From NCBI GenBank assembly GCA_030833665.1, contig JAURGT010000016.1:1-35198 (forward strand): a stretch of DNA of 35,198 nt, given 5' to 3'. This DNA is from Miltoncostaeales bacterium (GTDB taxonomy: Bacteria; Actinomycetota; Thermoleophilia; Miltoncostaeales; Miltoncostaeaceae). A program made the translations under genes and the position numbers. A model generated the notes under the pieces. That model did not search any database and was not told the origin of the DNA. It saw only the letters and a program-made list of their open reading frames with translations. Below, in pieces: positions 17,018 through 25,027 of the stretch. The first letter of the stretch is position 1; each line of letters begins with the position of its first letter.

Positions 17018-18457
17018 CTAGAGCCGCGCGAGCACCTGTCGCGCGGCGCGCTGGCCCGACCTCACGGCGCCCTCCATGTATCCCGAGTAGTCGGGGTCCG
17101 CGTGCTCGCCGGCGAAGTGCACGAGGCCATAGGGGCGTGCGAGGTCGGGCCAGGAGTCGTCGTGTCCCGGGCGCGCCGCGGAGTACGAGCCGCGTGCCAG
17201 GGGGTCGCGAGCCCAGGCGTGCACCACGGCGCCCGTGCGTGCCGCATTGCTCGTGCCGGGCGCGACCCGGTCGACCAGGGAGAGGCGCTCGGTCACCGAC
17301 GCCGCGGTCGCGGGACCGTGGTCCGGGCCCGCGATGCGCGCCCCCTGCGCGCCGCCCACCAGCATGGTGAGGGCCACGCCGTCGGCGCGCTGCCCCATGG
17401 TGGCCTGCCAGGTGCTGCCGATCGCGGTGTCGCTCGTGCCGTCGCCGCTCCAGCCCGCGTGCTCCCAGGAGGCCTGCGCGAAGGGCATGATGAGCTTGGC
17501 GTTGGTGCCCATCGCGATTGACGCGATTCCGCGCAGGACGTCGCGCGGCACGCCCGACCGGCGCATGTCCACGTTGGCCAGCACGCGCGGCGGCAGGGTG
17601 ATCACCACGCGGTCACCGGCCTCGATGCGACGCCCGCCCGCGGCGCTGATGGCAAGCCGCACCTCACCGTCGGCGGAGGTGATCGTCGCCACCTGCGCCC
17701 CCCGGGTCACGCGCCCGGATCCGATAGCGCGCTCGAGCGCCGACACAAGTCGGATCGTGCCGCCATCCACGCGGTAGCGCTCGGTGCCCTCGCCCGTCTC
17801 TGCGGCACGGACATCCTCCGCGAGGTCGGTCACCAGCCACGCCGCCGAGAGCGCCGCCGGATCGACGCCATACTCGCCCCGCACCAGCGCCGCCCGGTAG
17901 CGCGCGAATGCGCTCGTTGGCCAGCCGCTGATGGCGCGGCCGAGCCACGTGGCGGCGCTCAGGCGATCGAGCCGGGTCTCACCGATCGCGCGAAGGTCGC
18001 GAGCGGCACGCGCCGCCAATCGGGCGTCGGGCCCCGATGCCCACTCGCCGCGCCGCACGCGACCGGCCACCAGATCACGCGATTGGCCCGGGATGTCGAG
18101 CGCCTCGAGGTCCTGCAGCCCGACGCGCATCGCTGCGCACAGGCGCCTCATGGCGGAGTGCTCGGAGTCGATGAACTCCCCGCCACACTCCACCCAGCCA
18201 TCGGGTACCAGTTGCAGATCGGTGAGCGTGCGGCCGCCCAGGCGGTCGCGGGCCTCCCACACGCGCACGTCCACGCCGGCTGCCGCCAGGCGCTCTGCAC
18301 ATGCCAACCCGGCAAGGCCCGCCCCCACCACGTGCACGCGTGCCCCTTTCCGCCCTGCCATGGCGATGCCGGGAACGCTCGTCGCCGTTGCCGCGAGCAG
18401 CGCGCCGCCCGCCGCCGCGATCGCCTGCCGGCGGGTGAGTGACGGGCCGGGGCTCAC
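17018..18457 (-). CDS. Tat-exported flavin amine oxidase
   Basis: A 479-residue FAD-dependent amine oxidase family protein. The N-terminus has a twin-arginine signal (SLTRRQAIAAAGGALLAA followed by an Ala-rich cleavage region), so the folded enzyme should act outside the membrane. The FAD site follows as VVGAGLAGLACAERL and the GG motif RLGGRTLTD. The C-terminal FAD segment includes LVHFAGEHADPDYSGYMEGA, typical of monoamine/polyamine oxidases. It starts at GTG 18457, 7 bases after the deacetylase stop, as last gene of the envelope operon. The substrate may be an amine, a polyamine or an amino acid; nothing in the sequence decides this. Confidence 0.9.
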   Translation of the reverse strand: MSPGPSLTRRQAIAAAGGALLAATATSVPGIAMAGRKGARVHVVGAGLAGLACAERLAAAGVDVRVWEARDRLGGRTLTDLQLVPDGWVECGGEFIDSEHSAMRRLCAAMRVGLQDLEALDIPGQSRDLVAGRVRRGEWASGPDARLAARAARDLRAIGETRLDRLSAATWLGRAISGWPTSAFARYRAALVRGEYGVDPAALSAAWLVTDLAEDVRAAETGEGTERYRVDGGTIRLVSALERAIGSGRVTRGAQVATITSADGEVRLAISAAGGRRIEAGDRVVITLPPRVLANVDMRRSGVPRDVLRGIASIAMGTNAKLIMPFAQASWEHAGWSGDGTSDTAIGSTWQATMGQRADGVALTMLVGGAQGARIAGPDHGPATAASVTERLSLVDRVAPGTSNAARTGAVVHAWARDPLARGSYSAARPGHDDSWPDLARPYGLVHFAGEHADPDYSGYMEGAVRSGQRAARQVLARL

Positions 18458-18464
18458 GTCGCGC

Positions 18465-19841
18465 CTAGCCGGGGCGGCCGGCGGAGAAGAGCTCCCCGAG
18501 CCCCACGGGTTCGAGGCGCTTGCGCTTGAGGCCCCGGATGATGTCGGGGAAGGCAGCTGCGGTGTTGGGCTTGGTGTGCATCAGGATGATCGAGCCCGCC
18601 CGCGCGCCACCCACCGCGCGGCGTGTGATCACCGATGCGCTCGGGCCCTGCCAGTCGTTGGTGTCGACATCCCACATGAGGACGTATCGATAGCCGGTGG
18701 CCTGGGCCGCCGCCCGCAGGCCCGGTCCGAAGGCGCCGTAGGGTGGTCGGTAGAAGGGGCCCGACGCAACGCCGGCGATGACGTCCCACGGCTTGTTGCG
18801 GCTGAGGTCGGCCTTGCCCGCCGAGGCGCTGGTGCTCTCGCTCGTGTTGTGGGCGTAGCCGTGGTTGCAGATCTCCAGGCTGCCGTCCCTCACGGCGTCG
18901 CGCAGCAACTGGCGGAACGACGCGCTCCACACGCGCCCGTTGATGGCGTTGAAGCAGAAGGTGACCGTCACCCCGGCCGCGCGCGCGGCCTCGATCATGC
19001 GCACCGACTCCGATGCGCCGTAGCCGTCGTCCACGGTCAGCGCCACGAGGCGCTTCCTGGTCTTGATGCGGCGGACCACCATCGGCGCGCCCGCCGCGGG
19101 TTGCAGCGCCCAGACGACCGGGTCGCTCGTGCCGGTGTTGCCGGCGGCGTCACGCCCCTCGGCTGTCACCTGCACCGTGCCGATGATCCCGCGCCGGGCC
19201 AGCGCCTTGGGTAGGGGCAGGGAGTCGCCGGCCGCCACCCAGGGGCCCGATGCCAGCGGGGCGTCATCGCCGGGCCTGCGCACGATGGCCCTCACCTCGT
19301 CCGCACCGCCGGGGCGCAGCGGCAGCGAGGTGCGCCTGCTCGCGGGGATCGTGGGCGCGGGCGCATCGATGACCGGCTTCGGGGTGGTCATGTCGACGGT
19401 GACGCCCGATGGTGTGGTGGGCAGCAGGGTGACGCCATCGAACGCGACGCCCTCGAAGCGGTACTGGCCGTCGGCCACGGGCTGCCCGATGCCGCCGGGG
19501 CCGCGCCCGCCTGACCACGGGATGCTGGCGGGCCCCGCCATGGCGTTCACCGGGCCGAGTGTGCCCACCAGCGCACCGGTGTCCACGCGGATGATCCTCA
19601 CGGTGATCGCCTGCACGGTGGGCACCTGCACCACCACCTGCACGGGAGTGGTGGACGGGTTCACGGGCGCGGCGGGCGTGACGGGCGTGACGGGTGCGGT
19701 GCCGACCGGCACGGGAATGGGGCCCGGGCCGGGGGTTGCCCCGGCCACCGCGGGCAGGACCGCCAGCGCGCCGGCGGCCAGCGCGGCCACGCCGACGCCC
19801 ATCGCCGTGCGGGCAGGGGAGGATGACCTGAGTGGGCTCAC
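18465..19841 (-). CDS. Secreted polysaccharide deacetylase (NodB domain) with N-terminal Ig-like modules
   Basis: A 458-residue exported protein: signal peptide at about 1-36 (basic start, hydrophobic core, cut near VAGA), Pro/Thr linker, FlgD-like Ig fold at about 70-150 (DGQYRFEGVAFDG), a second beta domain at about 160-250, then a NodB deacetylase at about 262-450. All NodB motifs are visible: TVDDG (Asp271/Asp272), metal pair His327 and His331 in NHGYAH, RPPYG (365-369), DVDTNDW, and LMHT with His422. Such enzymes remove N- or O-acetyl groups from surface glycans or peptidoglycan. GTG 19841 overlaps the upstream stop as GTGA. The longer open frame upstream is the shadow of the neighbouring gene. 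Confidence 0.92.
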   Translation of the reverse strand: MSPLRSSSPARTAMGVGVAALAAGALAVLPAVAGATPGPGPIPVPVGTAPVTPVTPAAPVNPSTTPVQVVVQVPTVQAITVRIIRVDTGALVGTLGPVNAMAGPASIPWSGGRGPGGIGQPVADGQYRFEGVAFDGVTLLPTTPSGVTVDMTTPKPVIDAPAPTIPASRRTSLPLRPGGADEVRAIVRRPGDDAPLASGPWVAAGDSLPLPKALARRGIIGTVQVTAEGRDAAGNTGTSDPVVWALQPAAGAPMVVRRIKTRKRLVALTVDDGYGASESVRMIEAARAAGVTVTFCFNAINGRVWSASFRQLLRDAVRDGSLEICNHGYAHNTSESTSASAGKADLSRNKPWDVIAGVASGPFYRPPYGAFGPGLRAAAQATGYRYVLMWDVDTNDWQGPSASVITRRAVGGARAGSIILMHTKPNTAAAFPDIIRGLKRKRLEPVGLGELFSAGRPG

Positions 19842-21109
19842 CGCTGCGGATTCGGCGTGCGGCGCCCGCGCGCCTGCCCGGATGGCGCATCGCGCAACGG
19901 CGCTTCCATGCCGCGCCGGGGCCACACGAGTGCGAGCAGAGCGATGAGCACGGCGTTGCGCAGCACGAGCAGGGCCATCTCGGGATCCTGGAGCGCCACC
20001 AGTCGCCAGTACGACCCCGGGAAGTACGCCTGGGTGAGCAGCATCGCGAGCGCGGCCACCCAGGCCGAGGCCCAGCCGAAGCGGCCGCCGATCAGCACGG
20101 CCGACGGGACGATCCACACGAGGAACTGCGGCGAGAGCACCTTGCCCGCCACCAGCAGCGCGAGGCTCGTGGCGGCGATGCCCGCGACGAAGATGGCCGA
20201 GTCGGCGGAGGGGGGCTGCACCGAGAGCAGCCGCAGCACCGTGAGGGCGATGGCCAGCACCAGCACCACCAGCGCGATGGTGGACAGCAGCGCCATGAGG
20301 TCGGGCGCGCCGCCCGCGAGCCCCTGGGATCCGAAGGATGTCTCGACCGCCAGCGGCACGTCGGCCAGCAGGCGCATGCCCATGAGGTACGCGGCCCCCG
20401 TGGACTCCAGCTGCAGGGGACGGTCGAGGTGGTAGGCCACGCTGTCCCAGAGGCCCTCCGGCGCGAGTACTGCCACCGGCGCGGCGAGCACGAGCAGCAC
20501 GCCGAACCCGATGAGGGCACTGCGCAGGAGGTCCTGCCCCCCATGACGGCGGAGGTGCACGATCGCCAGCACGGGGATGAACGCCAGGGGGATGAGCTTC
20601 ACGAGCACGGCGAGCGCGAGGATGACCCAGGCGGCCGTCATGCGGTCGGTCACCACGGCCCAGAGCAGCCACGCGATGAGCGCGGCAAGCGCCAGGTCGA
20701 AGCGCGTTCCCACCAGCCCGCCGAGGAGCAGCGGGATGAACGCCGTGATGCCCCCGGCCGCCGCCTGACGCCACACGCCCAGGCCCAGGGCGCGCGCGGT
20801 GAGGGTGACCGGGATCACCGTGAGCACCAGAGCCAGCATCATGAGGAACGAGAAGCCCACGCCGTAGTCGCCGGGCAGCACCCCGGCCACCCAGAAGATC
20901 ACCGCCGCGCCCGGCGGGTACTCGAGCGTGAAGTCGAGGTAGGGCAGGTTCCCCGCGGTCATCTGCGCGTAGGCGCCCTCGTAGGTGGGGATGTCGGAGA
21001 TCTGCGGAACGCTCGCCGACACCCACTGCATGGGTCCCACCCACACGATCACCGCCAGCAGGGACAGCAGCCAGGGCAGCAGGCGCTCGATGTCTCCGCG
21101 GCGGCTCAT
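19838..21109 (-). CDS. GT87-like (DUF2029) polyprenyl-phosphate-dependent glycosyltransferase
   Basis: A 423-residue membrane protein with about ten helices and the GT-C layout of the GT87 family: a first outer loop with an acidic residue and the segment GNLPYLDFTLEYPPGA, which matches the PY-D-EYPP signature of GT87 mannosyltransferases such as PimE. It should use a polyprenyl-phosphate sugar on the outer face of the membrane; the sugar and acceptor are unknown. ATG 21109 overlaps the preceding stop as ATGA and its own stop overlaps the deacetylase start, so the three genes are coupled. The C-terminal 20 residues are Arg/Pro-rich and cytoplasmic. Confidence 0.82.
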   Translation of the reverse strand: MSRRGDIERLLPWLLSLLAVIVWVGPMQWVSASVPQISDIPTYEGAYAQMTAGNLPYLDFTLEYPPGAAVIFWVAGVLPGDYGVGFSFLMMLALVLTVIPVTLTARALGLGVWRQAAAGGITAFIPLLLGGLVGTRFDLALAALIAWLLWAVVTDRMTAAWVILALAVLVKLIPLAFIPVLAIVHLRRHGGQDLLRSALIGFGVLLVLAAPVAVLAPEGLWDSVAYHLDRPLQLESTGAAYLMGMRLLADVPLAVETSFGSQGLAGGAPDLMALLSTIALVVLVLAIALTVLRLLSVQPPSADSAIFVAGIAATSLALLVAGKVLSPQFLVWIVPSAVLIGGRFGWASAWVAALAMLLTQAYFPGSYWRLVALQDPEMALLVLRNAVLIALLALVWPRRGMEAPLRDAPSGQARGRRTPNPQR

Positions 21110-23106
21110 GTGGCGCCTCCGGCGACGGCGCCGCCATCGGAACCCGCCGCGGCGTCCGCCGCCGACCGTCGCGTCGTGAGGCCCCGCAGCCTCGAGAGCC
21201 GGTTGCCGGGCGGGATCGCCGGCTCGGGCTCGGGGTCGGGCCAGAGCGGCACCACCACGAGGATCACCATTGGCAGGAACCACGGGATGTAGAGGTAGAA
21301 CCAGTGGGTGAGCACCAACTCGAAGCCGATCACGAGCGCTGCCGAGATGGCGGCCCACTGCACGATGTCCAACCGGCGGGGCCAGCGCATCACGATCAGG
21401 GCGCCGACGATCACCAGCGCGCCGATGGCGATGTGCACCGGGCGAAGCCACTCGAGCTGGCCCCAGATGGAGAACGGTGATTCGCGCTCGGCCTGGTAGC
21501 CGACGGTGCGCGACCAGAAGCTGCGTATGCCGTCGGTGCCGTCGAGCAGCAACACCCAGCCGGTGAGCAGCGCGGCGATGAGCAGGCCACCGAGGTAGGC
21601 CACCAGCCGCCGGGGTCCCGCCGCGCGGTCTGCACGCGGGAATGGGTGCCGGGCCCAGAGCGGCATCAGGATGACGGGCACGATCTTTGCCGCCATCCCG
21701 AGGCCGATCATCACGCCGCGCCCGAGTGGTCGCGCCGCGAGCACGAGTCCCCACGCGACGCACGCCGAGATCAGCGCGTCATTCGAGTTGCTCGACAGGG
21801 TGAAGGCCGTGAACGGGAATGCCGCCCACGCGATGGCGAAGGTGAGGCCCATCTTCCGCCCGGCCAATCGCCAGCCGAGCACGAGCAGGGCGAGCAGGGT
21901 GAGCCCGTCGAAGAGCGTGGCCGCCCCGTGCGCGGCCGGCAGGTCATCCCACTTGCCCGTGAAGGGCATCACCGCCTCGAAGGGGATGTAGGCGATGTAG
22001 TTCAGCGGCCCGTAGGTATCGCACTGTCCGCAGTCCTCGGGGAAGTTCCCGTACGGCGTCTGCCCGTCGAGGATGAGGTCGCTGCCGATCACCCCGGCGT
22101 AGCCCACGTCGATCACGTTGCTGTTGAGCCCGTTGAGCCCCCATCGCAGGGCGACGAGCACCACCAGCACGGTGATGAGCAGCCAGGTGGGCATCCATCC
22201 GGGCAGCCCCGGAGTGCGTGGCATGCGCGAAGGCGAGGCGGCAGGCCCCGCAGAGGGGGTGACAGTCACCGAATGGTGACTGCCACCGGGGTTGTCACCA
22301 GGGTCCCCACCACCGGGGTCCCCTCGTCGCAGCCGCGCCCGGCGCACGGTGATCCAGATCATCCTCGCGAGCAGGTAGAGGAGCGGCGGGTACTGCAGGG
22401 GCACCGATGTGAAGATGTCGCCCTGGTTGAACAACGCCCACGAGGCGGTGAACGACAGCAGCACCAGCAGGTCGAGGGTGCGCCACGACAGGATGCTCCG
22501 TGGGCGGGTGATGGGCAGCAGCACCAGCAGGAACACCACGCACAGCGGGATCCAGACGCGCCAGCGGTTCACTGCCCGTCCGAACGCGCCCTCGTAGCCG
22601 CGCGCCATCATCCACGCCACCTGCGGACCGGTGCGCACCTCGGCGATGTTGCCCTCCTCATCGCCCACGTACACCTCGGCCTCCACCACCTCGGCGTCCT
22701 TGGTGCCCCCGACGAACGACACCTTCCACTTCTTGTCCTTCGACTGGAACTCGGCGGCCGTGCGGCGGATGGGGTTGTCTGAGACCCATGCCTGCAGCTC
22801 AGGGTCGGCCTCGGCGATGGCGATGGCCTCGTCGCGGGAGAGGGCGGGCACGTACGAGCTGTCCTCGCCGCCGCCGCCCGACGCGCTGCCCGTGCTGGCC
22901 GCCATGTTCGCCCCGGCCTGCCGCTGGAGGTCCTCGGCCCCCTTTGCCAGCCCGTCGAGCACGCCGTCCACGGCGGCGAGTGCCTCCGACGGCGTGGTGA
23001 CGGCCAGTCCCGCGCTCGGCTGCTGCTGTGCCGCGCCCATGGCCGGCAGCATCAGCGCCAGGGAGCAGGCAACGGCCGCGACTGAGAGGGCGCGCCGGGG
23101 GGCCAC
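21106..23106 (-). CDS. Fusion of secreted PepSY-like domain with GT-C/GT87-like membrane domain
   Basis: A 666-residue protein of unusual build. Residues 1-27 form a signal peptide ending at GAAQQQ. About 95-180 is an extracytoplasmic alpha/beta domain (SRDEAIAIAEADPELQAW, then KWKVSFVGG and EAEVYVGDEEGNIAEV strands) that reads like PepSY. Next come two or three helices, a Gly/Pro/Asp-rich linker at about 267-300, and a GT-C membrane region from about 308 with DVGYAGVIGSDLILDGQTPYG and CDTYGPLNYIAYIP, the GT87-type acceptor-side loop. A Pro/Glu-rich cytoplasmic tail ends it. GTG 23106 starts 20 bases after the gtrA-like stop. A glycosyltransferase role is likely; the function of the PepSY-like part is unknown. 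A REP-like hairpin lies within the linker codons. Confidence 0.75.
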   Translation of the reverse strand: MAPRRALSVAAVACSLALMLPAMGAAQQQPSAGLAVTTPSEALAAVDGVLDGLAKGAEDLQRQAGANMAASTGSASGGGGEDSSYVPALSRDEAIAIAEADPELQAWVSDNPIRRTAAEFQSKDKKWKVSFVGGTKDAEVVEAEVYVGDEEGNIAEVRTGPQVAWMMARGYEGAFGRAVNRWRVWIPLCVVFLLVLLPITRPRSILSWRTLDLLVLLSFTASWALFNQGDIFTSVPLQYPPLLYLLARMIWITVRRARLRRGDPGGGDPGDNPGGSHHSVTVTPSAGPAASPSRMPRTPGLPGWMPTWLLITVLVVLVALRWGLNGLNSNVIDVGYAGVIGSDLILDGQTPYGNFPEDCGQCDTYGPLNYIAYIPFEAVMPFTGKWDDLPAAHGAATLFDGLTLLALLVLGWRLAGRKMGLTFAIAWAAFPFTAFTLSSNSNDALISACVAWGLVLAARPLGRGVMIGLGMAAKIVPVILMPLWARHPFPRADRAAGPRRLVAYLGGLLIAALLTGWVLLLDGTDGIRSFWSRTVGYQAERESPFSIWGQLEWLRPVHIAIGALVIVGALIVMRWPRRLDIVQWAAISAALVIGFELVLTHWFYLYIPWFLPMVILVVVPLWPDPEPEPAIPPGNRLSRLRGLTTRRSAADAAAGSDGGAVAGGAT
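22258..22287. repeat. REP-like hairpin inside a coding region
   Basis: GGTGACAGTCACC, loop GAAT, GGTGACTGCCACC: a 13-bp stem with one mismatch, inside the linker codons of the fusion gene. It is followed by GGGG/CCCC-rich repeats (22288-22324) that encode the Gly/Asp/Pro linker. Its GACAGTCA core recurs in the hairpin at 26894-26919. Confidence 0.6.
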
Positions 23107-23126
23107 GCCGTTGCCTCCCCGTCCGC

Positions 23127-23576
23127 CTAGCGGAAGGACCAGCGCCGGCTGAGCAGGTAGTTCAGCGGCGTGACCAGGATGATTGCGATGGCCTGGGCGT
23201 ACATCTCGCTGAGACCGGCGTCAACAAGCACGTGCAGGATCACCAGGTTGGCGCCCAGCGCCACGAGGCACACGAGCAGGTACCGGAGCCCTTGGCCCAC
23301 CATGGCCTCGTCACCGCGCCGGAACGTCCAGTGCCGGTTCAGCAGGAAGTTGTTGGTCCAGGCGACGGCGAAGGCCACGATGGCCGCGGGGATGTAGTGC
23401 GCGCCGGCGCTCGTGACGGCCCAGAAAACCAGCAGGTTGACCACGTAGCCGGACACGCCCACGGCGAGGAACCGCACCAACTGCATCCAGTCGGAGCGGG
23501 GCACCTTGCGCGGATCGGGAATGCGCAGAATCGCGAACGGAGACCGCGCGCTCGCGGTTGTCTTGTCAGCCGGCAC
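23127..23576 (-). CDS. GtrA-family membrane protein
   Basis: A 149-residue protein with four helices and GtrA hallmarks: FLAVGVSGYVVNLLVFW in helix 1, NNFLLNRHWTFR after helix 2 and LNYLLSRRWSFR at the C-terminus. GtrA proteins are thought to move polyprenyl-phosphate-linked sugars across the membrane, which would feed the two GT-C proteins encoded next. The N-terminal 30 residues are a charged cytoplasmic extension. It is the first gene of the five-gene envelope operon. GTG 23576 is preceded by TAGCCT 8 bases upstream and no Shine-Dalgarno. Confidence 0.9.
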   Translation of the reverse strand: MPADKTTASARSPFAILRIPDPRKVPRSDWMQLVRFLAVGVSGYVVNLLVFWAVTSAGAHYIPAAIVAFAVAWTNNFLLNRHWTFRRGDEAMVGQGLRYLLVCLVALGANLVILHVLVDAGLSEMYAQAIAIILVTPLNYLLSRRWSFR

Positions 23577-23584
23577 GATGGGCG

Positions 23585-23590
23585 AGGCTA
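23585..23590 (-). promoter_or_regulatory. Predicted -10 box (TAGCCT) of the envelope operon
   Basis: On the minus strand TAGCCT lies 8 bases before GTG 23576, again implying a leaderless or nearly leaderless transcript. It shares a 131-base divergent region with the aminotransferase gene. Confidence 0.45.
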
Positions 23591-23670
23591 TCAGAGCCCC
23601 GGCGCCGGTCCGGGGCGCATGTCACGGCCCGCATCGGCCCATCCGGGAAGGTGAGAACGCCCACGCGGCG

Positions 23671-23676
23671 TATCAT
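23671..23676 (+). promoter_or_regulatory. Possible -10 box (TATCAT) for the aminotransferase gene
   Basis: TATCAT lies 31 bases before ATG 23708, predicting a leader of about 25 bases. No good Shine-Dalgarno is seen in that leader, so the assignment is tentative. Confidence 0.35.
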
Positions 23677-23707
23677 CAGGCAGGGTCCATCACGGGCCCT
23701 CCTTCCC

Positions 23708-25027
23708 ATGAGCACGAGCGACGTGACCGACAACACGGGGACAGGGGCTCCGGTCCCGCCGCAGACGCCGCAGGTCGGCCCCGCTGACGCGGCCCGGTAC
23801 GAGTCGCGGTTCTCGGCGCTGGCGTCGGGCACCACCTCGTCGGTGATGCGCGACCTCATGGCGATCACCGAGAAGGCCGACATCATCTCGCTGGCCGGCG
23901 GCCTTCCCGACACGGAGACCTTCCCGCGCGAGATCTACGACGAGATCGCCGGCGAGATCGGCACCGACTTCCTGGCGTCGTCGCTGCAATACGGTCCCAC
24001 CGACGGCATGGGCGAGCTGCGCGAGCAGATCGCCAAGGTGATGGCCGATGAGGGTGCGCGCGCCCGCGTCGACGACATCATGATCACCACGGGCGGGCAG
24101 CAGGCGATCGACCTCAGCATCCGGACGTTCGTCGATCGCGGCGACACCGTGATGGCGGAGGGGCCCACATACCCGGGTGCCGCGCCGTGCTTCACCGCCT
24201 ATGGCGCCGATGTGACGCACGTGCCGATGGACGACGACGGCATGCGCGAGGATCTCTTCGAGGAGGCCTACGAGCGCCTGGTGGCCGAGGGCCGCCCGCC
24301 GAAGATCCTCTACACCATCCCGAACTTCCAGAACCCCGCCGGCGTGACGATGTCGCTCGAGCGGCGCGAGAAGCTGGTGGAGTTCGCCCACGAGGTGGGC
24401 CTGCTCATCATCGAGGACAACCCCTACGGACAGATCCGCTTCGAGGGCGAGCCGCTGCCCACGCTGTACGAGCTCGACGACGGCGCGGGCTGGGTGGTGT
24501 ACCTCGGCACGTTCTCGAAGATCCTCGCGCCGGGCATGCGCGTGGGCTGGGCTGTGGCGCCGCCGCAGGTGCTGCGCAAGATGAACCTCGGCAAGCAGGC
24601 CGCCGATCTCTGCTCGAGTACCTACAACCAACGGTTCGTCACCGAGTACCTCAAGCGCTACGACTACCGCGAGCACGTGGCGCGGGTGTGCGAGCTCTAC
24701 CGCGGCCGGCGCGACGCCATGCTCGAGGCGCTCGAGGCGCGGTTCCCGGCGGAGGCCACGTGGACCCGCCCGCGCGGCGGGCTGTTCGTGTGGGCCACGC
24801 TGCCCGATTTCATCGACACCACCGCGCTGCAGGCCAAGGCGCTCGAGCGCCAGGTGGCATTCGTGCCGGGCGAGGGTGCATTCCTCGACGGCCGCGGCAA
24901 GAACAGCATGCGGCTCAACTTCTCGAGCGTCCCCGAGTCGGTCATCACCGAGGGCGTCGGTCGGCTCGGCGAGGTCATCGGTGATGTCATCGACCTGCAT
25001 GACGCCCTGAACCCCGGCGGCCGTTGA
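23708..25027 (+). CDS. PLP-dependent class I/II aminotransferase (LysN/2-aminoadipate-type)
   Basis: A 439-residue fold-type I aminotransferase. The Schiff-base Lys is Lys271 in LGTFSKILAPGMRVGW; Asn209 (NFQNPAG), Asp237 and Tyr240 (IIEDNPYG) match PLP-contact positions. The pattern ISLAGGLPDTETFP and YGPTDGMGELRE is that of the LysN/MocR-aminotransferase branch, which includes 2-aminoadipate and broad aromatic/branched-chain aminotransferases. The first 30 residues are a Pro/Thr-rich extension absent from most relatives, so the start could lie a little downstream. No DNA-binding domain is attached. Its stop overlaps the D-Ala-D-Ala ligase start (TTGA), so the two are coupled. The amino acid used is not determined. 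Confidence 0.9.
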   Translation: MSTSDVTDNTGTGAPVPPQTPQVGPADAARYESRFSALASGTTSSVMRDLMAITEKADIISLAGGLPDTETFPREIYDEIAGEIGTDFLASSLQYGPTDGMGELREQIAKVMADEGARARVDDIMITTGGQQAIDLSIRTFVDRGDTVMAEGPTYPGAAPCFTAYGADVTHVPMDDDGMREDLFEEAYERLVAEGRPPKILYTIPNFQNPAGVTMSLERREKLVEFAHEVGLLIIEDNPYGQIRFEGEPLPTLYELDDGAGWVVYLGTFSKILAPGMRVGWAVAPPQVLRKMNLGKQAADLCSSTYNQRFVTEYLKRYDYREHVARVCELYRGRRDAMLEALEARFPAEATWTRPRGGLFVWATLPDFIDTTALQAKALERQVAFVPGEGAFLDGRGKNSMRLNFSSVPESVITEGVGRLGEVIGDVIDLHDALNPGGR

